From: an uncultured Methanobrevibacter sp.
GTDB lineage: Archaea > Methanobacteriota > Methanobacteria > Methanobacteriales > Methanobacteriaceae
Assembly (NCBI GenBank): GCA_900314635.1
Contig: OMVY01000004.1
Span: forward strand, 212,428 to 276,427
DNA: 64,000 nucleotides
Direction: 5' to 3'
The notes below the pieces were generated by a model. The model made no database searches, was not told where the DNA came from, and saw only the letters and a program-made list of their open reading frames with translations. Below, one piece after another: positions 9,075 to 18,618 of the stretch (positions within the stretch are counted from its first letter, which is position 1; every line of letters begins with the position of its first letter). The translations under genes and the position numbers were made by a program.

Positions 9075-10799
9075 ATGAGCGATAAAAACGTAGTAAGCAT
9101 AAAAAATCTTTCTAAATCTTATAAATTGGATAACGGACACGAAGTTCAGGCATTGAAAAACATCAGCCTCGATGTTAAAGAGGGAGAAATACTTGGTGTC
9201 ATCGGAACAAGCGGTTCAGGAAAATCAACACTCTTAAGAATTCTAAGAGGTGTGGAGGAATTCGACGAGGGAGAAGTTACCGTCGGCAGATACACCTTAA
9301 AGCCGGATTCAACCAAATACTTCTTCAATCAGGTGAAAAGGGAAACAGCAATCCACCTTCAAAGATCCTTTGGAATATGGCCGGAAACCGCACTTGAAAA
9401 CGTAGTTAGAAAATTATATGCTAAAAAATATCGCGATGAGTCAGGATGCGAGCTTGATGTGGCCATAAAGGAATTCGGCGATGAGGCTATGGAGCTGCTT
9501 AAGCTTGTGGGGCTTGACCACAAGTCAGACCATCTTGCATCAGTATTGAGCGGAGGTGAAAAGCAAAGGCTTATCATGGCTCGCCAGCTTGCAAAAAAAC
9601 CTAAAGTGATGCTCCTTGACGAACCCGCCACAATGGCATGTCCTAAAACTAAACAGGATATTTTAAATGCGATTAAAAAAATCAATGACGAGCTTGGAAT
9701 CACTATAATCATCGTTTCACACCTGCCTGAGATTCATAAATACCTTGCAGACAGGGTCATTCTTTTAAAAGATGGCGAAATTGAGAAGGAAGGAGATGCC
9801 GAGGAAATCATAGAGGAATTCCTGGCACCTATCGATGATGTCTGCGATATTGAAATCAAATCAAGTGATGAGACTGTAATCAAGGCAATCGACTTGAACA
9901 AGAAATTCATTCTGCTTCACGGCGGAGAGGTATTGGATATTCGAGACATCAGTTTCGAGGTAAAAAGACATGATATCCTCTCTCTTGTCGGAGTAAGCGG
10001 AGCTGGAAAAACAATTCTCCTTAGAATGCTTGGCGGACTTGATGTTCCTGACAGCGGAGATGTATTATTCGAGCTTGAAAAAGATGATGAGAAAAACTGG
10101 ATAAGCATTGAGGAAGCCGGTCTTGACAGGATGGAAATAAGAAGAAACCTTGGCTTCATGCATCAGGAATTCGCTTTGATGTATTATGCCACAATTCAAG
10201 AACAGCTTGCTCGAAAACTTGGTTACAAGCGCTGGGACATGGTGGAGGAAGCTAAGAAAAAGGCAAAGGAGGAAGGACTTCCTGACCAGCTTCTGGATGC
10301 ATTGTACCAGTTGACCGACCTGCCTCTTAGAGAAGCAAAGGCACGTCTTGAACAGGTTGGCCTTGATCCTGATATCCTGGATGAATTGTTCCCTAAATTC
10401 CCTGAAACTGCAGTAAGGGAGGAGGTTGAAGATTTATTCGAAGCTCTGGATCTTCCTATCGAGATATTGCATAGAAAATCATATGAATTATCTGGAGGCC
10501 AGAAGGTAAGGGCTATGCTTGCAATTGTGCTTGCATCAAAGCCGGATATTCTCCTGCTTGACGAGCCTTTCGGAGACTTGGATCCTATAACACTCAGAAC
10601 TGTATCAAATTCCTTGAAGAGAATCTGTGATGAGTTTGGAACTACTATTGTGATGGTTTCACACAATACTGACTTCATCAAGGAGCTGAGCAACAGGGCG
10701 ATTTTCATGGATGACGGACTTGCTTTAGATGATAGCAAGGATGTGGACGGCCTTGTAAACAGGTTCATTGGATTCTGCAATGCCGAATACCTGATGTAA
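9075..10799 (+). CDS. atwA: Methyl-coenzyme M reductase activation component A2 (double ABC ATPase)
   Basis: 574 residues with two ABC ATPase domains and no membrane segment. Domain 1 has Walker A GTSGSGKST (44-52), signature LSGGEKQRL (~158) and Walker B VMLLDEPA (~178). Domain 2 has Walker A GVSGAGKT (~306), signature LSGGQKVRA (~472) and LLLDEPFGDLD (~494). The long insert before the second signature and GIWPETALENV in the first domain are typical of AtwA, the ATP-dependent component A2 needed to bring the Ni-F430 of methyl-coenzyme M reductase to the active Ni(I) state. The start is ATG 9075 with GTGAT upstream. A soluble transporter-type or ABCE-like ATPase is the alternative, but no ABCE ferredoxin domain is present. 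Confidence 0.85.
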   Translation: MSDKNVVSIKNLSKSYKLDNGHEVQALKNISLDVKEGEILGVIGTSGSGKSTLLRILRGVEEFDEGEVTVGRYTLKPDSTKYFFNQVKRETAIHLQRSFGIWPETALENVVRKLYAKKYRDESGCELDVAIKEFGDEAMELLKLVGLDHKSDHLASVLSGGEKQRLIMARQLAKKPKVMLLDEPATMACPKTKQDILNAIKKINDELGITIIIVSHLPEIHKYLADRVILLKDGEIEKEGDAEEIIEEFLAPIDDVCDIEIKSSDETVIKAIDLNKKFILLHGGEVLDIRDISFEVKRHDILSLVGVSGAGKTILLRMLGGLDVPDSGDVLFELEKDDEKNWISIEEAGLDRMEIRRNLGFMHQEFALMYYATIQEQLARKLGYKRWDMVEEAKKKAKEEGLPDQLLDALYQLTDLPLREAKARLEQVGLDPDILDELFPKFPETAVREEVEDLFEALDLPIEILHRKSYELSGGQKVRAMLAIVLASKPDILLLDEPFGDLDPITLRTVSNSLKRICDEFGTTIVMVSHNTDFIKELSNRAIFMDDGLALDDSKDVDGLVNRFIGFCNAEYLM

Positions 10800-10944
10800 T
10801 TTTGATTAAAAACAAATTTTTAATTGAAATTTTAATAATTTTTTTATTAAAATTTTATTTTATAAATATTATTTACTTAAAATTCTTTATTTTATATTAA
10901 TTTTTTTTTATAAATGATTCTTTTTTAATCTGGAGATAATATTG

Positions 10945-11355
10945 ATGTTTAAAAATATTCTAGTAGCTAGTGATGGCTCCAAATGCGGAGCAAAGGCAGT
11001 TGATTTAGCTATTGACATGGCAGCTAAATACGGCGCAAAGATTTCCGCCTTGTATGTCATGGATTTCGACTCAGACTTCTCTTATGATGAGCTGGATGAC
11101 ATGGGTGGAGCTGTGCTTGATGATATAACTCTAAAGGGAAAGGAAAAAGGAGTAGTGGTTGTAGAGCATATCATTACTGCAAATCCAGTTTTTGACATGG
11201 AGACCATGATTAGAAAGATCAATCCGGAAATAGCTGTTTTCGGAGCTAGAGGTCTTGGAGCAGACAAGGAGGGGGATGAGAGTCCTTCAAGAATCGGGTC
11301 TGTTGCGCTCAATGCATTAAAGGTTTCCAAAGTTCCTGTCATTCTGGTTAAGTAG
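10945..11355 (+). CDS. Universal stress protein (UspA family)
   Basis: 136 residues started at ATG 10945; the TTG three bases upstream is passed over because GGAGAT at 10932 is better spaced for the ATG. The chain begins FKNILVASDGS, the usual first strand and ATP-loop aspartate, and ends with GARGLG...RIGSVALNALKVSKVPVILVK, which carries the glycine-rich nucleotide loop of ATP-binding Usp proteins (G-x2-G and the later GS). It is a single-domain protein that probably forms dimers in the cytoplasm. It lies before the rubredoxin and ferritin genes, consistent with a stress role; substrate or partner cannot be named. Confidence 0.9.
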   Translation: MFKNILVASDGSKCGAKAVDLAIDMAAKYGAKISALYVMDFDSDFSYDELDDMGGAVLDDITLKGKEKGVVVVEHIITANPVFDMETMIRKINPEIAVFGARGLGADKEGDESPSRIGSVALNALKVSKVPVILVK

Positions 11356-11665
11356 CATATTTTTTTTTAATTCAGTGATTTTTAATTTTTCTAATTTTTC
11401 TACTTTTTAATTCATTATGATTTTTAATTTTTCAATTTTATCTTATTTTTATTTAATAAGTTGTTTCTTTATAATATCAAACGGTTTTATGTTTTTTAAA
11501 CAAAAACTTATATGTAAAAAGAATTATATTTATATTCAAGGAACATTTTTTAAAAAATAGTTTCATACTTTGATTAATTTAAAATTTAACAAATAATAAT
11601 GTGTATTTTCAAAATTATTTGTATTTTTGTTTTATTTTAATCTAAACTCTATGGAGGAAAATATT
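11356..11665. other. Promoter region of the rubredoxin genes
   Basis: 310 bases. The first 100 are T-rich and probably end the Usp transcript. TATA-like strings occur at about 11504-11515 (ACTTATATGTA) and 11522-11536, with a long AT-rich leader before the first rubredoxin. No gene recognised. Confidence 0.4.
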
Positions 11666-11824
11666 ATGGCACAATACAGATGTTTAATTTGCGGATATGT
11701 CTATGATGAAGATAAAGGCGAAGAAAAGAAAGATGTAGCTCCAGGAACTGCTTTTGAAGACCTTCCTGAAGACTTTAAATGCCCGTTATGCGGTGCTGCA
11801 AAAAGCATGATTAAAAAGATCTAA
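11666..11824 (+). CDS. Rubredoxin
   Basis: 52 residues started at ATG 11666, preceded by an ideal GGAGG at 11653; upstream in-frame starts add a non-conserved leader and are rejected. The two CxxCG knuckles CLICGY and CPLCGA bind one iron atom as Fe(Cys)4. The usual YDEDKG and [15 protein letters not shown] segments are intact. Rubredoxins pass single electrons to peroxide- and oxygen-reducing enzymes such as rubrerythrin and FprA in methanogens. A second rubredoxin follows after 51 bases and ferritin after that, suggesting an oxygen-defence role. Confidence 0.96.
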   Translation: MAQYRCLICGYVYDEDKGEEKKDVAPGTAFEDLPEDFKCPLCGAAKSMIKKI

Positions 11825-11875
11825 TCCCTATGATGAAATAATTTTGGAGATAAAAAACATTATTAAGGTGTTAAA

Positions 11876-12031
11876 ATGGCAAAAGTATGTGATATATGTG
11901 GATATGTCTATGACCCTGAAGCAGGAGACCCTGATAACGGAATAGCTCCAGGAACCGCATTTGAAGACCTTCCTAAAGACTGGGTATGTCCAACCTGCGG
12001 TGCGGATTTAGACATGTTTGTAGATGAATAG
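11876..12031 (+). CDS. Second rubredoxin
   Basis: 51 residues, short enough to be missed by length-limited gene callers. It begins [18 protein letters not shown] and ends with [14 protein letters not shown]; both CxxCG iron-binding loops are present, along with [21 protein letters not shown] upstream of ATG 11876 is a suitable ribosome binding site. It differs from the first rubredoxin mainly near the N-terminus and in a more acidic tail, so the two may serve different partners. The 51-base gap suggests a shared transcript. Confidence 0.95.
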   Translation: MAKVCDICGYVYDPEAGDPDNGIAPGTAFEDLPKDWVCPTCGADLDMFVDE

Positions 12032-12079
12032 ATTTCATCTTTTTTTTTAAAAATTTTTTATTTTTTTTAATTTATTCTA

Positions 12080-12110
12080 GCCAAATATTTATAAAATTAA
12101 ATTATTTGGC
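12080..12110. promoter_or_regulatory. Inverted repeat spanning the ferritin promoter
   Basis: GCCAAATA (12080-12087) and TATTTGGC (12103-12110) form a perfect 8-bp inverted repeat with a TATA-like TTTATAAAA between the arms. It lies 56 bases upstream of the ferritin start. Its position over a putative core promoter makes it a candidate operator for an iron or redox regulator; the regulator is unknown. Confidence 0.4.
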
Positions 12111-12165
12111 ATTTTTTATAAAATTTAAGCCTTTAGCTAGGGCTATATAAAGTTAAGGTGATATT

Positions 12166-12672
12166 ATGGTAAGTGAAGCAATGGAAAAGGCATTAAACGC
12201 TCAATTTAATGCAGAATTATACTCTGGATACTTATATTTAGCAATGGCAGCTTATTTCGAAGACAATGATTACTCTGGATTTGCTGCATGGATGAGAGTG
12301 CAGGCTGATGAGGAATTGGAACACGGTATGAAATTTTATGACTACATTCTCAGAAGAGGTGCAAAAGTAAACATTGAAGCTATTGCAAAACCTGAAACCG
12401 AATGGGAATCTCCTCTTGCAGCATTTGAACAGGCTTTATCCCACGAAAGATATGTAACCAGCCTGATTAATGATTTAGTAGCTCTTGCACGTGAGGAAAA
12501 GGATTTTGCAACTGACAACTTCCTCCAATGGTTCGTTGAAGAACAAGTTGAAGAAGAGGAAAATGCAATGGAAAATGTTTCAAAACTCACTCTTGCAGGT
12601 GAATCCAAAGAGCTTTTATTCAAAATCAATGAAGATATGGGTACCCGTACCCGCGGTGGATCCGAGGAATAA
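12166..12672 (+). CDS. Ferritin (iron storage, ferroxidase)
   Basis: 168 residues, the usual length for prokaryotic ferritin. The four-helix bundle carries ferroxidase ligands: E in FNAELYSGY, the pair EELEHG in [12 protein letters not shown], the later E in [12 protein letters not shown], and [13 protein letters not shown] in the fourth helix. It oxidises Fe(II) and stores the mineral in a 24-subunit shell. The ATG at 12166 is preceded by GGTGAT. The neighbouring rubredoxins and the stress protein suggest that the cluster handles oxygen and peroxide exposure. It is distinct from rubrerythrin because no rubredoxin domain is attached. Confidence 0.95.
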   Translation: MVSEAMEKALNAQFNAELYSGYLYLAMAAYFEDNDYSGFAAWMRVQADEELEHGMKFYDYILRRGAKVNIEAIAKPETEWESPLAAFEQALSHERYVTSLINDLVALAREEKDFATDNFLQWFVEEQVEEEENAMENVSKLTLAGESKELLFKINEDMGTRTRGGSEE

Positions 12673-12921
12673 GTGTTTTTGTTTTTTAATGAATGTGATT
12701 AATTCACATTCCTATTTTTTTTATTGATTAATTTCAATCTTTTTCTGTTTTAATGATTTTATATTGTTTCAATTGGAGCCCTTTTTTTAGCAGTTTTTTG
12801 CATCTTCTATTTTTTCATTCTATATGATTCTTCATAGCCTTCTTTGAATCATTTTAAGTATTCTTTTTTTAAGGTTCTTTTGTGAACATTTCGTAAAAAA
12901 ATTCTCTCTTTAGATTGTCTT

Positions 12922-13764
12922 TTATTTTGCTGCTTTTATAATTTGCAGGTCTTTTTGAGTTAGTTTTAGTGATTCTGTTATTATTTCAATTGAAACTCCA
13001 TTTTTAAGGAGGTTAATTGCATTTTCTATTTTATTTTCTTGTTTTCCGTCCTTGTGTCCGTTTTCATAAGGTTCTTTTACAAACATTTCAAAAAATACTT
13101 CGTCGGTCATTCTAATCACATTATTCAATTTTCTTTTCTTGCTTGCTTTTTTTACAAATTTTTGAACAGATAATATCTGTGTTGATTTAATGCAATGCAA
13201 TAACTCATCATCTTTAACTTTTACATCATTTGTTATTTTACATGCTTTTTCCAATACATCGTCAATTTTTCCATCATATCGGGCAAATGGTATCACTCCC
13301 AGGTAGAAAAGATCGTATTCGTTTAAAATTTCATTATTTTCAATTTTTTTCTTGATTTCCTTTAGAATCCTCTTAGCAGACAATTCCTTAAAAGTTACCA
13401 ATCTTATTGCATAAATGCTTCCTCTATTAACTTGATGGATGCACCATCTGTTTCTTTGTTCATAAGTGCTTATGACTATGGTATATACTGACTTGTGGTA
13501 TTTTTCTTCTGCGGCTAAGGCATAAGTGTGGAATCTGATTTTATCCTTTTTAGTTAATTTCGTGCTCATGAATTCTAAATTTATCAGTGTTCCATCAGTT
13601 GTTTCGATTAGAAGGTCTAAAATATGTCTTGTACCGTTTAAGACTATTTCGTTAGGCAGGATCTTTTTATATTTGAAATCGTATCCCATATGCCAGAAGA
13701 AAATATTTAGGAATGGTCCTAGGAAACTTTTAAAGAATTTGTCCTCTGATTTTTCATAATCCAT
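12922..13764 (-). CDS. Rpn-family PD-(D/E)XK nuclease-like protein
   Basis: 280 residues. HILDLLIETTDGTLINLEFM (~48-67) fits the PD-(D/E)XK core of the Rpn family (recombination-promoting nucleases, formerly called transposase-like), with an aspartate, an acidic residue and the position after it. The usual Q/K after the glutamate is replaced here (EFMSTK), so activity is uncertain. The C-terminal 40 residues are basic and end with ENAINLLKNGVSIEIITESL, the helical tail usual in this family. Rpn proteins are proposed to act in horizontal transfer or as toxin-like nucleases. It is only distantly related to the two other Rpn-like genes in the window (30947-31909 and 40079-40753). Confidence 0.7.
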   Translation of the reverse strand: MDYEKSEDKFFKSFLGPFLNIFFWHMGYDFKYKKILPNEIVLNGTRHILDLLIETTDGTLINLEFMSTKLTKKDKIRFHTYALAAEEKYHKSVYTIVISTYEQRNRWCIHQVNRGSIYAIRLVTFKELSAKRILKEIKKKIENNEILNEYDLFYLGVIPFARYDGKIDDVLEKACKITNDVKVKDDELLHCIKSTQILSVQKFVKKASKKRKLNNVIRMTDEVFFEMFVKEPYENGHKDGKQENKIENAINLLKNGVSIEIITESLKLTQKDLQIIKAAK

Positions 13765-14372
13765 TTATTGTCTCCAATATTAATCAATTAATATGTGTTG
13801 TAAATTAATTGTTAATATTGCTTTAAATTACAAAATATTTAAATTTAACTTATTTTTAATGCTAATTTAATTAATAAATATTATTTTTTTAAATTAAAGT
13901 AATTTTATAAGTTATTATTAAAATTAAAAGGATATAATAAAATTTCTAATTGAAAATATTTTCTAAATTTGTAACAATTTTGCCAATCAATATGAATATT
14001 TAAATGTTTTATTTGGATTAATAATAATTATAATTTGATCATATTTAAATTTACTTATTTTTTAGACTTATTTTTAGTATTTGAGTTTAATATAGTAAAT
14101 TATATATGTTTTAAAGTCTTTAAATTAGTTTTTTTAATACATGGTTTACTATCTATTAAAAGTTTGAAAAATATAAAATAAAAATGAGCAATATAAAAAA
14201 TTAGTTATCTTTTAAAAATTTAAAAAATAGTAAATTTTAATTGTATTTTATTGTTTTAATGAGTTTAAAAAAAGAATTTTAATATTTAAAAACTGTATTC
14301 AGAATAAAAAATTTAAAAAAAAGCATTAGATAGTAAAAACTATCTAATTATAAATCAGAACAAGTTTTCTTT
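13765..14372. other. AT-rich non-coding stretch
   Basis: 608 bases of more than 80 percent A+T between two minus-strand genes. It should contain the promoter of the Rpn-like gene near its left edge. No repeat, RNA gene or coding frame could be supported. Confidence 0.4.
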
Positions 14373-15062
14373 TCATACATCGCCGCCATTAGTTGTTGGT
14401 ATGAACGGCAGCAGGGCATCGGCCAGTTTGCTTATTGGCATGGTCTGTATCCATACTTTTCCAGGGCCTGTCAGCTTTCCAAAAAAGAGTCCTTCTCCAC
14501 CAATGAGCATATTTTTAGCTCCTTTCACTCTTTCAATGTCAAAATCAACTGTTGACTCCATTGCTGCAAGGTGTCCCTGATCAATAAGCATTTTTTCGCC
14601 AGCTGCAAGATCGTATTCAAGCACTTCACCATCAATTTCCAAAAACACCATTCCATTTCCGCTGAATTTCTGAAGAATGAAACCCTCTCCTCCGAAGAGG
14701 CCTCTTCCTATTTTCTTTTTAAAGTGTATTGATATGTCCACATCCTTTTCAGATGCAAGATATGAATGTTTCTGGGCAATGATTGTATTTCCATTCAATT
14801 TGAGGGGAATGATCTTGCCGGGATATCCTGATGCAAATCCGATTTCCTGATTTTCTGATTGAGCGGTATAGAAGTTTAAAAAGATTGTATCCCCAGCTAA
14901 TGCTCTTCCAAGACCTTTCAGGATTCCACCTCCTGTGTTGGTTTCCATTTTTATCTGGGAGGTCATTAGAGCCATTGAACCGCTCTCATTTTTCATTGTT
15001 TCCCCTTTTTCCAATTTGCAGATTACTATTGGGAAAGATCCGCCTTTGATTTCATATTCCAT
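14373..15062 (-). CDS. AIM24 / TIGR00266 family protein
   Basis: 229 residues from ATG 15062, chosen over GTG 15071 because the GTG lies inside the ribosome binding site AGAGGTG. The sequence is rich in beta strands with repeating glycines (GGGILKGLGRALAG, GYPGKIIPL, RGLFGGEGF, GEGLFFGKLTGPGKVWIQT), matching the TIGR00266/AIM24 family, a double beta-helix fold of unknown function in bacteria and archaea and linked to mitochondria in yeast. No membrane segment or signal peptide. The next gene downstream is transcribed from the other side of a long gap, and the ACT-domain gene lies 24 bases upstream, so it may be the last gene of the paaK operon. Confidence 0.85.
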   Translation of the reverse strand: MEYEIKGGSFPIVICKLEKGETMKNESGSMALMTSQIKMETNTGGGILKGLGRALAGDTIFLNFYTAQSENQEIGFASGYPGKIIPLKLNGNTIIAQKHSYLASEKDVDISIHFKKKIGRGLFGGEGFILQKFSGNGMVFLEIDGEVLEYDLAAGEKMLIDQGHLAAMESTVDFDIERVKGAKNMLIGGEGLFFGKLTGPGKVWIQTMPISKLADALLPFIPTTNGGDV

Positions 15063-15086
15063 TTTTTTCACCTCTTAAAATTTAAA

Positions 15087-15518
15087 TTATAAGTTGTATA
15101 CGACATCTGCCGGAACGATTTTGACATTATTTGAATCCAGGACATTTATCATCTCGTCCAAGTCATTTGCATGCAGTAAAAGAATGGCCTTGGATGTTTG
15201 ATCATGTGTGAATGCATAAAGATATTCCAAATCGATGTTTTCATCATTTAAGATCTTCAGAACCTTTGTAAGTCCTCCAGGAGTATCGTCAAGTTCAACT
15301 CCTATGATGTCAGTCAGCTTGACTATGAAATTGTTTTTCTCTAGAATCTCCATTCCCTTCTCAGGGCTGTTGACAACTAGCCTTAATATCGCGAATTCTG
15401 AAGTGTCTGCCAGGGATAATGCCCTTATGTTTACATCTTCCTGTGCCAGTATCTCCAATGCCTTGTACAACCTTCCAGGTTGATTTTCTATGAATATGGA
15501 TAATTGCTTGATTTTCAT
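15087..15518 (-). CDS. Tandem ACT-domain amino-acid-binding protein
   Basis: 143 residues made of two ACT domains (~1-68 and ~70-143). The first begins KQLSIFIENQPGRLYKALEIL, the typical ligand-binding loop with N-x-P-G-R; the second has LDDTPGGLTKVLKILNDENI. Such proteins bind amino acids and regulate neighbouring enzymes. Across archaea and anaerobes this gene regularly follows paaK, and here it lies 50 bases downstream of paaK with a good GAGGAG site. It probably senses an aromatic amino acid, which is inference from context. Confidence 0.88.
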   Translation of the reverse strand: MKIKQLSIFIENQPGRLYKALEILAQEDVNIRALSLADTSEFAILRLVVNSPEKGMEILEKNNFIVKLTDIIGVELDDTPGGLTKVLKILNDENIDLEYLYAFTHDQTSKAILLLHANDLDEMINVLDSNNVKIVPADVVYNL

Positions 15519-15568
15519 TTTTTCTCCTCTTTATGGTTTTTTAGTAATTTTTATAAATTCATTTCTTA

Positions 15569-16873
15569 TTAATGCAGGTTGCGCTTGTCGATTACGCGTT
15601 TTGCTTTTCCCTTGGTAGCTCTCGGCAGGCTCTTAGGCTCTACCAGAGTAACTTTGACACGGATTCCAATCTCGTTTTGTATGTAGTCTGCAATCTTGTT
15701 TTGAACATTCATCATTTCCTTCACTCCATCGAAGAAAAGGGATTGTGAAGCTTCCACTTTGACTTCGATTTCATCTAGAATGTCAGGTCTTGTGACAATG
15801 ATTTGATAATGAGGCTCGACATCGCTTACTTTAAGAAGCGCCTTCTCGATTTGTGATGGGAATACGGCTACTCCTTTAACCTTGATCATATCGTCGGCCC
15901 TGCCGGTTATCCTCTCCATTCTCACATGGGTTCTTCCGCATTTGCAGGTGTCATAGTGAAGGGCTGTGATGTCTTTTGTTCTGAATCTGATGACAGGCAT
16001 TCCCTCTCTTTCAAGGTTTGTCAGAATCAATTCACCTTTCTGGCCTTCTCCAAGTATCTTGTTGGTGTTGGTGTCTATGATTTCAGGATAGAAGTAATCT
16101 TCTGCAATATGAAGGCCGTTTTGAGCGCAGCATTCCATTCCCACTCCAGGACCCATGATTTCAGTTAGTCCGTAGATGTTGTAAGCTGGCGCATTGAAGG
16201 ATTCCTGGATTCTCTGCCTGATTTCTTCGGTATAAGGTTCGGAACCGAATCCAATTGCCTTGAGGCCTACTTTGGTAGGGTCCACTCCTTCCTCTCTGGC
16301 TACTTCTCCAAGGTGAAGACCATATGACGGAGTGAATATGAGGCAGGTTGTGCCGAAGTCGTTCATGATTTCAACTTGTCTTCTTGTCTGTCCGGTTGAT
16401 ATTGGGATAATGGTTGCACCAATCTTTAAAACACCATAGTGAACACCGAATCCTCCAGTAAACATCCCGTATCCGTGGGTATTTTGAATGATGTCGTTTT
16501 CATCAAGACCCATCATTTTAAGGCCTCTTGCTATCAGCTCTGCCCATATGTCCAGATCCTTCTTGGTATATCCGCTCACCACAGGCTTTCCTGTAGTTCC
16601 GCTTGATGAATGGACCTCGACTATGTCCTTTTGATCTACTGCGAACAATCCGAATGGATAAGAAGCTCTCAAGTCGTCCTTTGTAAGTATTGGAAGTTTT
16701 TCTATATCCTTCAAAGTTTCAATGTCTTCTGGAAAAACCTCGCATTCTGTGTATTTCTTATTGTAAAAAGGGACCTTGTCGAAAGCCCTTTTAACAGTAG
16801 CTTGCAGTTTTCTTAGTTGAAGTTCTTCTATTTCTTCCCTAGACATGCATTCCGCTTTTTCATCCCAAAACAT
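15569..16873 (-). CDS. paaK: Phenylacetate-CoA ligase (aryl-acetate CoA ligase)
   Basis: 434 residues started at ATG 16873, giving the family-typical N-terminus [14 protein letters not shown]; the GTG 15 bases upstream lacks a ribosome binding site, while AAGGTAG precedes the ATG. It is an ANL-superfamily adenylating enzyme with the P-loop [16 protein letters not shown] (~90), [12 protein letters not shown] (~240), RTKDITAL and the C-terminal lysine in [11 protein letters not shown]. It activates phenylacetate or indole-acetate to the CoA thioester with ATP. In methanogens the product feeds reductive carboxylation to aromatic amino acids by indolepyruvate oxidoreductase, which is not in this window. 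Confidence 0.92.
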   Translation of the reverse strand: MFWDEKAECMSREEIEELQLRKLQATVKRAFDKVPFYNKKYTECEVFPEDIETLKDIEKLPILTKDDLRASYPFGLFAVDQKDIVEVHSSSGTTGKPVVSGYTKKDLDIWAELIARGLKMMGLDENDIIQNTHGYGMFTGGFGVHYGVLKIGATIIPISTGQTRRQVEIMNDFGTTCLIFTPSYGLHLGEVAREEGVDPTKVGLKAIGFGSEPYTEEIRQRIQESFNAPAYNIYGLTEIMGPGVGMECCAQNGLHIAEDYFYPEIIDTNTNKILGEGQKGELILTNLEREGMPVIRFRTKDITALHYDTCKCGRTHVRMERITGRADDMIKVKGVAVFPSQIEKALLKVSDVEPHYQIIVTRPDILDEIEVKVEASQSLFFDGVKEMMNVQNKIADYIQNEIGIRVKVTLVEPKSLPRATKGKAKRVIDKRNLH

Positions 16874-16978
16874 AAATTCTACCTTCACTATTTTTTTAAT
16901 TTTGAAATCATAATTGGATTTTTATAATTGTTATAATATTATAGTTTTGTTTTTTCAGTTAAATATATTATAGGTTAT

Positions 16979-17126
16979 TTTTGTCAATTTATCTGCTTTT
17001 AAATTTTAAATTCAGATGACCTTCAATTTTTGTCATTTTATCTGCTTTTAAATTTTAAATTCATATGACCTTCAATTTTTGTCATTTTATCTGCTTTTAA
17101 ATTTTAAATTCATATGACCTTCAATT
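16979..17126. repeat. Tandem repeat, three units of 49 bp, overlapping the 3' end of the TIM-barrel gene
   Basis: The block containing TGACCTTCAATTTTTGTCATTT followed by ATCTGCTTTTAAATT recurs with marker positions 17011, 17060 and 17109, a strict 49-bp period. The last unit contains the final codons and stop of the gene ending at 17110, so the array arose by duplicating the gene end and the bases beyond it. Confidence 0.85.
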
Positions 17127-17880
17127 CCTTCATGTATTCAAGACTTTTTTTGATTGAATCCACACTATGAAGCTCCAGCATGTAGATTCCATCATAGCCT
17201 TTGCTCATGAAAACATCAAAGAAGTCATTTACTGCAAGAGAGCCTTCACCTAATGTAAGGTGTGTGTCATCATCGCCAGGATTGTCATGCACATGTATGT
17301 GTTTGACGCAGTCGAAGTACATCTCCTCAGGAGCAAATCCTGCAGTGTGGGCATGTCCTATGTCAAGAGTCATTGGCATGTCCAGTTCGGTCAATGTTTC
17401 ATTCAAGAGATTTATGTCCTGATACATGAAACCTTGAATTGCTGGAAGGTTTTCAATGCATGGATTGACTCCCTTGTCATTGGCATAATCCCTCAGTTCG
17501 ATTAAAGAGTCCCTTCCAAGTGAATAGACGAAGTCCACTTGATTTCGTGCGGTATAGGATACGATTCCAGGGTGGATGACTACAATGTCGCTGTCAATGT
17601 CTACAGCAAAGTCTATAGACCTTTCAATTTCATTAATTGATGCCTTTTGTATGGCTTTATTGAAAGAGGCTATGTTCAAGTCGGTATAAGCTGAGTGGAT
17701 GGTGTATTTCAATTCATAGGAATTGATCAATTCAATCATGTTTTTATCATCGCTTATTTCTCTAAATGGCCTCTCATGAGTTATTTCAAAGTATTCGATT
17801 TTATTCAGGGCTTCAAAGATTTCCAGGGACTCCTCAAGTGGAATATCCTCGCTAGCCAAATGGGATGCTCCGATTTTCAT
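17110..17880 (-). CDS. Sugar phosphate isomerase/epimerase-like TIM-barrel protein
   Basis: 256 residues of the xylose-isomerase-like/AP-endonuclease family 2 fold. Metal-ligand motifs appear at the ends of successive strands: YTIHSAYTDLN, VVIHPGIV, PCIENLP (glutamate), LTLDIGHAH (Asp and His), KHIHVHDN (His) and MLELHS (Glu). These fit a divalent-metal isomerase, epimerase or endonuclease IV-like enzyme. The missing DNA-binding loops of Nfo make a small-molecule isomerase more likely; the substrate cannot be told. AAGGAGAT precedes ATG 17880. Its last codons are copied into the 49-bp tandem repeats downstream. Confidence 0.82.
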   Translation of the reverse strand: MKIGASHLASEDIPLEESLEIFEALNKIEYFEITHERPFREISDDKNMIELINSYELKYTIHSAYTDLNIASFNKAIQKASINEIERSIDFAVDIDSDIVVIHPGIVSYTARNQVDFVYSLGRDSLIELRDYANDKGVNPCIENLPAIQGFMYQDINLLNETLTELDMPMTLDIGHAHTAGFAPEEMYFDCVKHIHVHDNPGDDDTHLTLGEGSLAVNDFFDVFMSKGYDGIYMLELHSVDSIKKSLEYMKELKVI

Positions 17881-18074
17881 TTTATCTCCTTAAGATTTTA
17901 TAATATATTATTTTTATTTTTAAAGAATATAAATTTTAATTTTTATTTATCTAAAAAGAAAACGCGCTTACGGTTAAATCAGGTGATTTCAGGATTTATG
18001 TTATGGGAAGTAATAGAAAAATTATATAATAGTTTAAATAAACTAAATTATAATGATTTAAAAAGAGGCTCCAA

Positions 18075-18617
18075 ATGTTTGCTAAGTTTAATGAAATGAT
18101 TGAAAATGAGGACAATTCAAAAACAGATCTGCTTGAAAACCTAAAAGAACTGGCCAGGACAATAAGCATTTATGATCAGATGAAGGTTGCTGGCGAGCTG
18201 AGGGAGAATCTGGATGACATCCAAGGTCCTTTAAAGGAAGAGTTCTACAAGGTTTACGCCAAGTATTTTGTTGTGCGGATTACCGAAGTCAGAGACAATG
18301 ACGATGACTTTGAAGGAGAGACTTTTGATTTCGATGAATTTGTCAAATCAGTTGTAAATCTGGAGACCAACTACAATGAGCCGATTGAAGAGGATGGCAA
18401 AAGCAGCGAGGAGTTCAAGAGAATCTATACTGCCATCTCATTATACACCACATTTGTCTTGGATGAGCCTATTCATCCTGTTGGAACAAAGTTTCCAGGT
18501 CACTTGGAAGTGGAATATCATGACGGAGTCTATTATTGTCCGGTCAAGAAGAACAATGAGGACAATCCAAGAGCGGTATGCCAATTCTGCATTGCCGAGC
18601 AAATGGAGTATGATTAA
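18075..18617 (+). CDS. DUF2115 (UPF0305) family protein, copy 1
   Basis: 180 residues, probably cytoplasmic. The C-terminal part holds the family's cysteine pattern: YYCPVKKN and VCQFCIAEQMEYD, which resembles a metal or iron-sulfur site. IYTAISLYTTFVLDEPIHPVGT is the other conserved block. The family is known almost only from methanogens and has no assigned function. A second copy lies at 23837-24400, about 33 percent similar by eye, with the same PVK...VCxxCI ending. AGAGGCTCC upstream is a weak ribosome binding site. Confidence 0.85.
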   Translation: MFAKFNEMIENEDNSKTDLLENLKELARTISIYDQMKVAGELRENLDDIQGPLKEEFYKVYAKYFVVRITEVRDNDDDFEGETFDFDEFVKSVVNLETNYNEPIEEDGKSSEEFKRIYTAISLYTTFVLDEPIHPVGTKFPGHLEVEYHDGVYYCPVKKNNEDNPRAVCQFCIAEQMEYD

Positions 18618-18618
18618 T

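Noticed and set aside
10223..10780. 185-codon minus-strand frame opposite atwA
   Set aside because: Serine-rich shadow of the second ABC domain, without ribosome binding site.
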